This document shows, one piece after another, positions 7,160 to 13,510 of a stretch of 13,510 nt of DNA (the first letter of the stretch is position 1; every line of letters begins with the position of its first letter). Below the pieces are notes generated by a model. That model searched no databases, had not been told where the DNA came from, and worked only from the letters and a program-made list of their open reading frames with translations. The translations under genes and the position numbers were made by a program. Source of the DNA: CAYVDH01 sp964450355 (GTDB taxonomy: Bacteria; Bacteroidota; Bacteroidia; NS11-12g; UBA955). Location: contig CAYVDH010000092.1 of NCBI GenBank assembly GCA_964450355.1, positions 1-13,510 of the forward strand, read 5' to 3'.

Positions 7160-8295
7160 TTGTTTCTAATTGGTTGAGGGTAATAATAAATATCTTCTTG
7201 TTTACATTGTTCAACAACAAAAGCTGTAAAATTAATATAAATATTCTTGTAATAACCTTTTTTGTTTGTAATTCTCATATTTGCATTTTTTGATTGTGAC
7301 CCACTTTTGCCAGATGCATTAAAATGATTTATAACTTTAAAATACTGATTAGGTAAAATTGGTTCTCTAGACCATGTACAGAAATGACAACCACATTCAG
7401 TAGATGTATTTTCAATGTATAGTGTGTCTTTACTTGTATTTTTATATACATATTCAAATTTAACTTGACTACCTTCATTTATATAACCAAAATCGTATGT
7501 TTTCATTCCTGAAAACATTGAATCAAATTGAAAAAGCGGTTCTATAATTGGAAATTGATTTACATAGCCTTCAAAATTACATTCTATAAAAGAACCATTA
7601 GAGAAATTAATTTTTTTTCTTCTTCTCTGAAAACCTGCTTTACCTTCGGTGTTAAATATGATTGAATATTCAAATGTTTCGTTAGGTAAAATTGGTTTCT
7701 TTGAAAAAACACTCAATAAATTATTTTCTATTTGATTATTTAAAATTGTAATTGTGTCTTTACTCAAATTACGCAATTTATAAGCATGTTTTACTGTTTC
7801 ACCTTCGGTTATCACTCCAAAATTGTACACATCATTATCCACCCAAATAATAGAACTGATTTCTTTATCTGATATAATCTTTAAACTATTATCAATTTCG
7901 AGTTTTTTATCTAAAATATAGCCTTTAAAACCTAATACTATTTTTAAACCATTACTGAAATTAATTGTTCCTTGTTTAATAAAATTTCCATTTTTGCCCG
8001 AAGTACTGAAACTGACATCAACGAGAAAATAACTGCCAGGAAAAATATTTTCGTGTGAAGCAGAAAACAAACCACTTCCTCCAAATTGATCAATATGAAT
8101 AATTTTTAAAGTATCTTTACTTAAATTTTTTAATCTGTAGGTATGTTGTATTTGCAATCCTTCAAGTACCTCTCCAAAATCATGCATATAATTATCTACC
8201 CATATAATAGAATCATTAGTTTCATTACCATAATATTGGGCTTTTAAACTACTAGTTGTTAATATAACAAAAATGAAAATAAATATAGTTCTCAT
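7156..8295 (-). CDS. Secreted protein with three DUF1573 (ASH/Hydin-like) domains (379 aa)
   Basis: MRT plus a hydrophobic run and SLKA before QYY at 19-22 form a Sec signal peptide, probably cleaved after A19. The mature part is three Ig-like DUF1573 units, each with a D/N-F-G core (39-41, 158-160, 268-270), an EG turn, a K/R-N-x-SKDT strand (56-62, 175-181, 285-291) and an SG/EGK-x-G turn. Only unit 3 keeps the CGC motif typical of DUF1573 (301-303, with a further C306). Units 1 and 2 instead share SIIWVDN and are identical at 21 of 37 positions (29-65 against 148-184, counted by eye), which suggests an internal duplication. Such domains are usually periplasmic or surface protein-binding modules; the partner is unknown. 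It overlaps the next gene by four bases and follows the M3 peptidase after 8 bases. GC is only about 26% in its 3' half, versus near 38-40% in both neighbours. Confidence 0.8.
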   Translation of the reverse strand: MRTIFIFIFVILTTSSLKAQYYGNETNDSIIWVDNYMHDFGEVLEGLQIQHTYRLKNLSKDTLKIIHIDQFGGSGLFSASHENIFPGSYFLVDVSFSTSGKNGNFIKQGTINFSNGLKIVLGFKGYILDKKLEIDNSLKIISDKEISSIIWVDNDVYNFGVITEGETVKHAYKLRNLSKDTITILNNQIENNLLSVFSKKPILPNETFEYSIIFNTEGKAGFQRRRKKINFSNGSFIECNFEGYVNQFPIIEPLFQFDSMFSGMKTYDFGYINEGSQVKFEYVYKNTSKDTLYIENTSTECGCHFCTWSREPILPNQYFKVINHFNASGKSGSQSKNANMRITNKKGYYKNIYINFTAFVVEQCKQEDIYYYPQPIRNK

Positions 8296-8303
8296 TTAGT
8301 ATT

Positions 8304-10010
8304 TCATCTTTTCAAAGCCTCCAACCCCTGCCACACAAAAGCAAATAATTCGCCTACATACTCAGGGGTAAAATCAAATTTAATACCGCCAGCTTTGTAT
8401 AATTCTGGAATGGTTACAGTGTAGCCTTTGCTCAACATGTTTTTATAGCCATCTAATCCAGTTTTTTTATCTAATAAAACATTGCGCCACATAGCAATAG
8501 CCCCTAATTGAGCAAAGCCATATTCAATGTAATAAAAAGGCACTTCGTACAAATGTAATTGTTTTTGCCAACTGTTGGCTAAATAATGCTCGTAGCCACT
8601 CATGTCAGTTAAGCCTGTATCAAATCGTTTGGCTACTTGTATCCAAGCGGCTGTTCTTTCTTCTAATGTGTGTGTTGGATTGGTGTATAACCAATGTTGA
8701 AAGGCATCTATAGTAGCTATCCAAGGCAGTGTGGCTATCACACCTTCTAATTGTTCTATCTTGGCTCTTTTAAGTTCTTCGGGTTTGCTTAAAAAGGCAT
8801 CCCAACCTTCCATGCTGATGAGTTCCATAGCCATACTAGCCACTTCGGCCACTTCCATGGGTGCATTTTTAAAGGCATTGAGTTTTAAATGTTCGCTTAA
8901 AAAGGAGTGCATGGCATGACCACCTTCATGAACCATGGTTTCTACATCGCGCAAACTGCCGGCAGCATTCATAAAGATAAAAGGTACGCCACTTTCGGCC
9001 AATGGATAATTGTACCCACCTGGTGCCTTGCCAATTCTGCTTTCTAAATCTAAAAAGCCTAAATTTTTCATGGTAGTTAAATTTTGAGCAAATGATTCAT
9101 CTACTTTTTCAAAACATGTTATTGATTTTTCTAGCAAATCATTTCCATCTGTAAAAGGCTTCAGTGGTTCTCTATTCAATGAATCAACGCCTAAGTCGTA
9201 GGGTTTTAAGGCCTCTAAACTCAATTTTTTTTGTCTTTCTGCTTCTATTTTTCTATTGAGTGGCACCACTACTTTTTCTATAGCATCATGGAAATTAAAA
9301 CAATCTTGCACGCTGTAATCAAACCTTCCCATGGCTTGATGCATGTAGTCTCTAAAGTTGTCAAATCCAGTATTTATAGCTACTTGGTGGCGTTTGGCTA
9401 TCAATTCAGAAAACAACTCATCTAGTTCAGTTTTATTTTCTAATCGTTTGTTGTTGATTGTTTCATAAGCATTTTTTCTTATCGCTCTGTTTGTGGATTT
9501 TAATTTATTAGAGGCTTGTTGAAGTGTCAGTGTTTCTCCATCTATTTCCACTGCCATAGAACCTGTAATGCTGCCATATTTTTGAGCCAATGTTTGTAAT
9601 TCTGCTTGTAGAGGAATGTTTTCTTCTCTAAACAAATCTACTGCATTCTGCAATGTTCTAAAATAAATATGATAAGCACTATCTGAACTTAATTCATTTT
9701 TAAACTCAGATTGTAAAATTTTTTGATTCAATTTGTCTTCGTAAGGTGCAATATTGGGTTGAATATTGCTCACAAAATCAATGTAACTTTCTTCTAAAGC
9801 CTTGTTGCTGGAATCACAAGTCATTTTAATGTAACGCCAAGCCAAGTCTTCGCTAGCTACACTCTCTAGTTCGCTGATATTAGAAAGGAATAGATTAAAT
9901 TGTTCTAATGTGTTTATTGGTTGTTCCAACAATTGGTCGAAATAAGGTTTTAATGATTCCCAAGTTGAAATTTTAAAATCTTGAGGTAAATATTGTCTTT
10001 GTTTTTTCAT
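8304..10010 (-). CDS. M3 family oligoendopeptidase (568 aa)
   Basis: Cytoplasmic zinc metallopeptidase that cleaves short peptides, related to PepF-type oligoendopeptidases. The zinc site is HEGGH at 361-365 (H361 and H365 ligands, E362 catalytic), followed 24 residues after H365 by E389 in MEVAEVAS, the expected third ligand. Other family marks are APGGYNYPLAESGVPFIFMN (329-348) just before the active site, and the C-terminal YYIEYGFAQLGA segment (493-504), which corresponds to the substrate-contacting tyrosine region of M3 enzymes. No signal peptide or membrane segment is present, and length is normal for the short Bacteroidota M3 proteins. The assignment to pepF itself is not certain, so no symbol is given. 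It lies 4 bases after the DUF218 gene and 8 bases before the DUF1573 gene, within one transcription unit. Confidence 0.93.
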   Translation of the reverse strand: MKKQRQYLPQDFKISTWESLKPYFDQLLEQPINTLEQFNLFLSNISELESVASEDLAWRYIKMTCDSSNKALEESYIDFVSNIQPNIAPYEDKLNQKILQSEFKNELSSDSAYHIYFRTLQNAVDLFREENIPLQAELQTLAQKYGSITGSMAVEIDGETLTLQQASNKLKSTNRAIRKNAYETINNKRLENKTELDELFSELIAKRHQVAINTGFDNFRDYMHQAMGRFDYSVQDCFNFHDAIEKVVVPLNRKIEAERQKKLSLEALKPYDLGVDSLNREPLKPFTDGNDLLEKSITCFEKVDESFAQNLTTMKNLGFLDLESRIGKAPGGYNYPLAESGVPFIFMNAAGSLRDVETMVHEGGHAMHSFLSEHLKLNAFKNAPMEVAEVASMAMELISMEGWDAFLSKPEELKRAKIEQLEGVIATLPWIATIDAFQHWLYTNPTHTLEERTAAWIQVAKRFDTGLTDMSGYEHYLANSWQKQLHLYEVPFYYIEYGFAQLGAIAMWRNVLLDKKTGLDGYKNMLSKGYTVTIPELYKAGGIKFDFTPEYVGELFAFVWQGLEALKR

Positions 10011-10014
10011 GATG

Positions 10015-10770
10015 TTACTTGATTAAATACACAATGTATCCCACCCATTCTTTGATTAACAATTCAAGATTGTTTAAAGCTTTTGCAGAAGGAATCAATA
10101 TGTTTTCTGGTGTGTTATCTCTGATTTTAGAAAACAAATGATTAGTTGAATAAAAATCAACGGTTCTTTCATTGTTTTCAAAACACAATTTAGCTCTTGG
10201 CACATGCCAAGCGCTGGTTATTACTAATACCTTGGTTTTTGATTTAAGACTGTCTAACAGTTTAAATGAATTTGTAGCATTTTCAAAAGTGTTTCTGCTG
10301 TTTGATTCAATCAGGACTAATGAATCTGGTATGCCAATTTCATTAAAATATTTCTTTACTACTACAGCCTCTTTGGTTTTAGGATTGGTTAAATGCCCAC
10401 TTCCTCCACTGATGATGAGGTGTTTTACTTTGTTGGTTTTTAAAAGTTTTAACGCTTGCCATAATCTATCACTTGTTTCACTGAAAGTTGTGATGTTGTC
10501 TTTTTTATCTAAACTGGCATAGCCTCCCAATACTATTGCATAATCGTAAGTAGTGCTATCTAATTGTCTTGAGGAGTGGTCTTCATATAATAGTCCAAGT
10601 TCATTAATTAAATAGGAATTAGAAAAAAGATACAATAAGATTAAAGAAATAATGATTCTTCTTTTTCTTTTGTATTCATCTTTTGTCAGAGCTGCTCTAA
10701 TCATAATAAAAACTATCCAAACCAATGGTTTGATTAAGAATAATAGAATTTTAGAAAGGGCAAAAAACAT
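10015..10770 (-). CDS. DUF218 (SanA/YdcF/ElyC-type) membrane protein (251 aa)
   Basis: The family includes E. coli SanA, YdcF and ElyC, linked to envelope integrity and lipid-carrier or peptidoglycan homeostasis; the precise reaction is unproven. Two hydrophobic segments (about 5-25 and 38-55) separated by a basic loop KRKRR anchor the protein. The soluble domain shows YAIVLGGYA (77-85), IISGGSG (119-125), ESNSRNTFENA (155-165) and TSAWHVPRA (185-193), all hallmark DUF218 motifs with the conserved R159, E163, H189 and R192. The C-terminal EWVGYIVY (241-248) is also typical. First gene of the minus-strand operon; the ATG is only 7 bases after a TAAATTTG box, which implies a nearly leaderless transcript. 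The M3 peptidase start follows its stop after 4 bases. Confidence 0.9.
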   Translation of the reverse strand: MFFALSKILLFLIKPLVWIVFIMIRAALTKDEYKRKRRIIISLILLYLFSNSYLINELGLLYEDHSSRQLDSTTYDYAIVLGGYASLDKKDNITTFSETSDRLWQALKLLKTNKVKHLIISGGSGHLTNPKTKEAVVVKKYFNEIGIPDSLVLIESNSRNTFENATNSFKLLDSLKSKTKVLVITSAWHVPRAKLCFENNERTVDFYSTNHLFSKIRDNTPENILIPSAKALNNLELLIKEWVGYIVYLIK

Positions 10771-10777
10771 GTATGGG

Positions 10778-10785
10778 CAAATTTA
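10778..10785 (-). promoter_or_regulatory. Putative -7 box of the DUF218/M3/DUF1573/DUF3352 operon
   Basis: On the minus strand this reads TAAATTTG, an exact TAnnTTTG match, with its final G at 10778 and the start codon at 10770. Only seven bases (CCCATAC) separate them, so transcription would start 0-5 bases before the ATG. I see no TTG at the usual -33 distance; the upstream region is only T-rich. Position at the head of the operon supports it. Confidence 0.5.
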
Positions 10786-10825
10786 AATGAAAATGTTTAT
10801 AAAGTAAAGATGAAAAATGAGGGAA

Positions 10826-11395
10826 TTAAAAATTGCAACTATGACCTCTGAAATTTCCTTTATGCACTCGATGGTGTTTAAAGTTTAGCGAAAGCATTAA
10901 TTTCAGGTTGAGATATATTTTTTCGGTGCTTCTTAATTTGTTTTTGTTGATGTCATATCCCAAATGAATTGATAATTTAGGGGTTAAATAGTTTTTGTTT
11001 GTTGCATGTAGTTGGTACTGAATGCTTGGTATTACAGATATAGTGTTTTTATCATTATGATTAACTTTCAAGTAGTTTACACCAGGACTTAACATTGAAA
11101 ATTTGTTAATACTTAATTTGAAAAGATACAAATTTAACGCCATCATATTGTCTGATTTTATCGCATTTTTTTCTAGTCCAATCCACATATAATTAATGCC
11201 ATTGTGATGCCTACTTTGTGTAAAATTCATATCAAATTCTTTACTTAATGCCAAAGTAGGAATGTATCTATCACTAAAAAATTGATTCCCTATTGAAATA
11301 CTCAATTGATTATATGAAGAAAAAACAACACAAGCATTCAGTTTGATATAAGCAAACATTAAAAAGATTAGTGCGTTTGATTTTTTTATCATCAT
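10826..11395 (-). CDS. Secreted beta-strand-rich protein, possible small outer-membrane barrel (189 aa)
   Basis: I do not recognise the family. The N-terminus (MMIKK, then hydrophobic 8-17, then KLNA before C22) is a signal peptide. C22 could be the +1 residue of a poor lipobox (LNAC) or simply follow a signal peptidase I site. The rest alternates hydrophobic and polar residues in about eight strand-like segments, for example LSISIGNQF (31-39), INYMWIGLE (67-75), ALNLYLFKLSI (86-96), SVIPSIQYQLH (120-130), KLSIHLGYDI (140-149) and IYLNLKLMLSLNF (160-172). That suits a small outer-membrane barrel ending near 172. A basic, histidine-containing tail follows (HHRVHKGNFRGHSCNF, 174-189), with C188 pairing in principle with C22. 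M2 at 11392 is an alternative start. It is monocistronic, divergent from htpG, and 55 bases before the DUF218 gene, which has its own promoter-like box. GC is low. Confidence 0.6.
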   Translation of the reverse strand: MMIKKSNALIFLMFAYIKLNACVVFSSYNQLSISIGNQFFSDRYIPTLALSKEFDMNFTQSRHHNGINYMWIGLEKNAIKSDNMMALNLYLFKLSINKFSMLSPGVNYLKVNHNDKNTISVIPSIQYQLHATNKNYLTPKLSIHLGYDINKNKLRSTEKIYLNLKLMLSLNFKHHRVHKGNFRGHSCNF

Positions 11396-11402
11396 TTTTA
11401 AA

Positions 11403-11410
11403 CAAATTTA
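11403..11410 (-). promoter_or_regulatory. Putative -7 box of the beta-strand-rich secreted protein gene
   Basis: On the minus strand this reads TAAATTTG, an exact consensus match, and its G lies exactly seven bases from the ATG at 11395, the same spacing as at the next minus-strand operon. A TTG at -33 is not seen. If it is used, the mRNA is leaderless or has at most a few untranslated bases. Confidence 0.42.
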
Positions 11411-11441
11411 CTAAAAATACTGACATTTTGCATCTATTAAC

Positions 11442-11472
11442 TTGTTTTTTTTGGCATATATAATCTAGATTG
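11442..11472 (+). promoter_or_regulatory. Weak candidate htpG promoter
   Basis: TTG at 11442-11444, a 21-base spacer and TAGATTG at 11466-11472 fit the Bacteroidota -33/-7 layout, but the -7 element is one T short of TAnnTTTG. It would leave a leader of about 75 bases before the htpG ATG. Its -7 half lies in the right arm of a 24-base dyad, which would make sense for repression. No better plus-strand candidate was found in the spacer. Confidence 0.22.
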
Positions 11473-11478
11473 TGTATG
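11455..11478. repeat. 24-base near-perfect dyad in the htpG divergent spacer (candidate operator)
   Basis: The two 12-base arms, CATATATAATCT and AGATTGTGTATG, are reverse complements at 10 of 12 positions, with a perfect 10-base core AATCTAGATT and no spacer. The lack of a loop favours a protein-binding operator over an RNA hairpin. It does not resemble CIRCE. The region is AT-rich, so chance is not excluded. Confidence 0.35.
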
Positions 11479-11552
11479 ATTTATGACAAAATATCACCTT
11501 TTTCAATTCGGAATGTTTATTGATAAAATGATAAATATAAATCAATAAAAAT

Positions 11553-13355
11553 ATGAGTAAATCAGGTTCAATATCAGTCAACACCGAAAACATTTTTCCT
11601 ATCATTAAAAAATTCCTATACAGTGATCACGAAATTTTCATCAGGGAATTGGTATCGAATGCTACCGATGCTTGTCAAAAGTTAAAAACATTATCTAGTG
11701 TAGGAGAATACAAAGGAGAGACTGGAGATTTTAAAATTCAAGTGACTTTAGATACCAAAGAAAAAACCTTAACTATAAGCGATAATGGCATTGGAATGAC
11801 AGAAGAAGAAATTGATAAATACATCAATCAATTGGCATTTTCTGGAGCCGAAGAATTTGTTCAAAAATACAAAGACAAAGCCTATGCGAATGTGATTGGT
11901 CATTTTGGGTTGGGATTTTATTCAGCCTTTATGGTAGCATCAAAAGTGGAAATAAATACCTTGTCTTACAAAGAAGATAGCAAGCCAGCTAAATGGGAAT
12001 GCGATGGAAGTACTCAATTTAAAATTACAAAAGGCAAAAGAAAAGAAAGAGGTACTGATATCATTTTGTATTTATCTGAGGATAGTTTAGAATTCAACGA
12101 AACCTATAAAATATCGGGGTTACTGACAAAGTATTGCAAGTTTTTGCCAGTTCCTATTGAGTTTGATGGGAAAATCATCAATGAAACCAAGCCATTGTGG
12201 ATGAGTAAGCCTGCTGATTTAAAAGATGAAGATTACATTAAATTTTATCAAACTCTTTATCCTTTTGCCCCAGCTCCATTGTTTTGGATTCATTTAAATG
12301 TTGATTATCCATTTAATTTGACAGGGGTATTGTATTTCCCTAAAGTAGATAGTGCCATTGAGGCAGAAAAACACAAAGTGCAATTATACAGCAATCAAGT
12401 GTTTGTAACGGACAATGTGAAAGACATACTTCCTGAGTTTTTAATGTTATTGCATGGTGTTATAGATTCGCCAGACATTCCTTTAAATGTCTCTAGAAGC
12501 AGCTTACAAAGTGATTCAAATGTGAAAAAAATAACATCTCACATCAGTAAAAAAGTAGCTGACAAGTTGCATGAATTGTTTAAAAACAACAAAGAAGATT
12601 TTCAAGCTAAATGGGGCAGCATAGATTTGTTTGTTAAATATGGAATGTTAAGCGATGAAAAATTTGCAGAAAAAGCTAAAGAATTTTGTTTGTTGCAAAC
12701 TTCTAACAATCAATTCTACACAATAAAAGATTACATTGAATTAATTAAACCAAATCAAACAGACAAAGACGGCAATGTGGTGGTATTATATACAAACAAT
12801 GTGAATGATGAATTCCAATATGTTAAATCTGCCGAAAAACGCGAGTATTTGGTATTGAAATTAGAGGGAGTATTAGACAATCATTTCACTGGATACATTG
12901 AGCAACACAATGAAAAAACACAATGCAAACGTGTGGATGCAGATGCTTTGGATAAATTAATTCCTAAAGAATCAAGTTCTGTGTCATTATTGAATGAAGA
13001 CGAAATTAACAGTTTAAAATCATTGTTTGAAAAAGCAAATAAAAACAACGACATCAAATTTGAAACAGAAGCGCTTTCGCCTAATGATGAAATATTGACT
13101 GTAACCGAAAGTGAATACGATAGAAGAATGAGAGACATGAGTAAAATGCAAGGATTTAACATGTTTGGAGAAATGCCAAAAACATACAAAGTGATATTGA
13201 ATACCAATCATCCTAAATCAAAAACACTTGCACAAGAAGGGGAAAGTGCAATAAACAAAGCTGAAAAATTACTAAATTTAGGTTTATTGTCAAAAGGGTT
13301 ATTAAAAGGAGAGGAGTTAAGTCAATTTATATCCAAAGAATTAGAGCAAATATAA
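11553..13355 (+). CDS. htpG: HtpG, Hsp90-family molecular chaperone (600 aa)
   Basis: Cytosolic ATP-dependent dimeric chaperone. The N-terminal GHKL ATPase domain (about 1-210) shows the motif around E32, N36 and D39 (FIRELVSNATDA, 29-40), DNGIGM at 77-82 for the adenine-binding aspartate, and the lid and glycine motif GHFGLGFYS at 116-124. The middle domain (about 220-480) has LYSNQVFVTDN (278-288) and PLNVSRSSLQ (310-319), with R315 the expected ATP-sensing arginine. The C-terminal dimerisation domain follows, with a methionine-rich turn near 529-541 (MSKMQGFNMFGEM) usual for bacterial Hsp90. Length is slightly below the 624 residues of the E. coli protein, with no obvious missing block. 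It is a single gene, divergent from a secreted-protein gene across 157 bases. Start: the ATG at 11553 follows an A/T-rich leader without a Shine-Dalgarno sequence, and the alignment-like N-terminus begins within ten residues of it. Confidence 0.97.
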   Translation: MSKSGSISVNTENIFPIIKKFLYSDHEIFIRELVSNATDACQKLKTLSSVGEYKGETGDFKIQVTLDTKEKTLTISDNGIGMTEEEIDKYINQLAFSGAEEFVQKYKDKAYANVIGHFGLGFYSAFMVASKVEINTLSYKEDSKPAKWECDGSTQFKITKGKRKERGTDIILYLSEDSLEFNETYKISGLLTKYCKFLPVPIEFDGKIINETKPLWMSKPADLKDEDYIKFYQTLYPFAPAPLFWIHLNVDYPFNLTGVLYFPKVDSAIEAEKHKVQLYSNQVFVTDNVKDILPEFLMLLHGVIDSPDIPLNVSRSSLQSDSNVKKITSHISKKVADKLHELFKNNKEDFQAKWGSIDLFVKYGMLSDEKFAEKAKEFCLLQTSNNQFYTIKDYIELIKPNQTDKDGNVVVLYTNNVNDEFQYVKSAEKREYLVLKLEGVLDNHFTGYIEQHNEKTQCKRVDADALDKLIPKESSSVSLLNEDEINSLKSLFEKANKNNDIKFETEALSPNDEILTVTESEYDRRMRDMSKMQGFNMFGEMPKTYKVILNTNHPKSKTLAQEGESAINKAEKLLNLGLLSKGLLKGEELSQFISKELEQI

Positions 13356-13510
13356 GTAATACAAAGAGTTAGCCTGTTTAAATGAAAATATCTATAAGGG
13401 TATTATCAAATAAAATGAGTGTTAGTGAATTGTGTATTATAAATTTGTAGTGTTATTCAAAATTGTATTTACTTTGAATCGACAAAAAAATAAAAAATTA
13501 ATAAATAAAA
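13356..13510. other. AT-rich region after htpG
   Basis: No coding sequence is supported. I looked for a GC-containing hairpin with a T-run after htpG and saw none. The only interpretable elements are the -7-like boxes described separately; the final 30 bases are almost all A and T. Confidence 0.5.
13440..13447 (+). promoter_or_regulatory. Possible -7 box for a gene beyond the window
   Basis: TAAATTTG matches TAnnTTTG exactly on the plus strand, 63 bases before the window end. No TTG is found at a proper -33 distance. An alternative is TTG at 13445-13447 with TACTTTG at 13470-13476 (22-base spacer). Either could drive a plus-strand gene that starts outside the window; in DNA this AT-rich an octamer match by chance is quite possible. 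Confidence 0.28.

Noticed and set aside
10172..10522. 116-codon open frame on the plus strand inside the DUF218 gene
   Set aside because: It lies wholly opposite a clearly recognisable gene with strong DUF218 motifs, and its product has no recognisable features.
11455..11478. CIRCE heat-shock operator upstream of htpG
   Set aside because: The dyad has neither the TTAGCACTC arm sequence nor the 9-base spacer of CIRCE; kept only as an unnamed dyad.

Overview
The window looks like an ordinary chromosomal stretch of an AT-rich member of the Bacteroidota (Flavobacteriia/Sphingobacteriia-like). The evidence is protein content typical of that phylum: a multi-repeat DUF349 protein, a SAM-methyltransferase with an HSVHSPFVYDF-type N-terminus, a DUF3352-like protein and DUF1573 repeats. 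Good Shine-Dalgarno sequences are absent, and the Bacteroidota -7 promoter element TAnnTTTG recurs (as TAAATTTG) just upstream of transcription-unit starts. I see no RNA gene, mobile element, CRISPR array or phage remnant.

Layout. (1) Bases 1-184 are AT-rich non-coding DNA with a promoter. (2) A five-gene plus-strand operon (185-5165) follows: a DUF349 repeat protein, a class I methyltransferase, a YihY/BrkB membrane protein, a second methyltransferase and a small lipoprotein. The genes are 18 or 3 bases apart, or overlap by 1 or 4 bases. (3) It meets, tail to tail, a four-gene minus-strand operon (10770-5162): a SanA/YdcF-type DUF218 membrane protein, an M3 oligoendopeptidase, a secreted triple-DUF1573 protein and a membrane-anchored DUF3352-like protein with C-terminal YwqK/MORN-2 repeats. 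The two operons share a TTAA that supplies both stop codons, so there is no intergenic space. (4) A solitary minus-strand gene (11395-10826) encodes a secreted, beta-strand-rich protein of unknown function. (5) It is divergent from htpG (Hsp90, 11553-13355), which reads plus; the shared 157-base spacer holds a 24-base dyad. (6) A possible promoter for an unseen gene lies in the last 70 bases.

How the genes might work together. Many products are placed at or across the envelope (YihY, lipoprotein, DUF218 protein, secreted DUF1573 protein, DUF3352/YwqK protein, putative outer-membrane barrel). Cytoplasmic housekeeping proteins (methyltransferases, M3 peptidase, HtpG) are mixed in. This may reflect shared transcription more than one pathway. 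I found no convincing new multi-gene system. The most worthwhile leads are the near-leaderless promoter arrangement of two minus-strand genes, the dyad over a candidate htpG promoter, the DUF3352-YwqK architecture, and the AT-rich DUF1573 gene sitting inside a more GC-rich operon.
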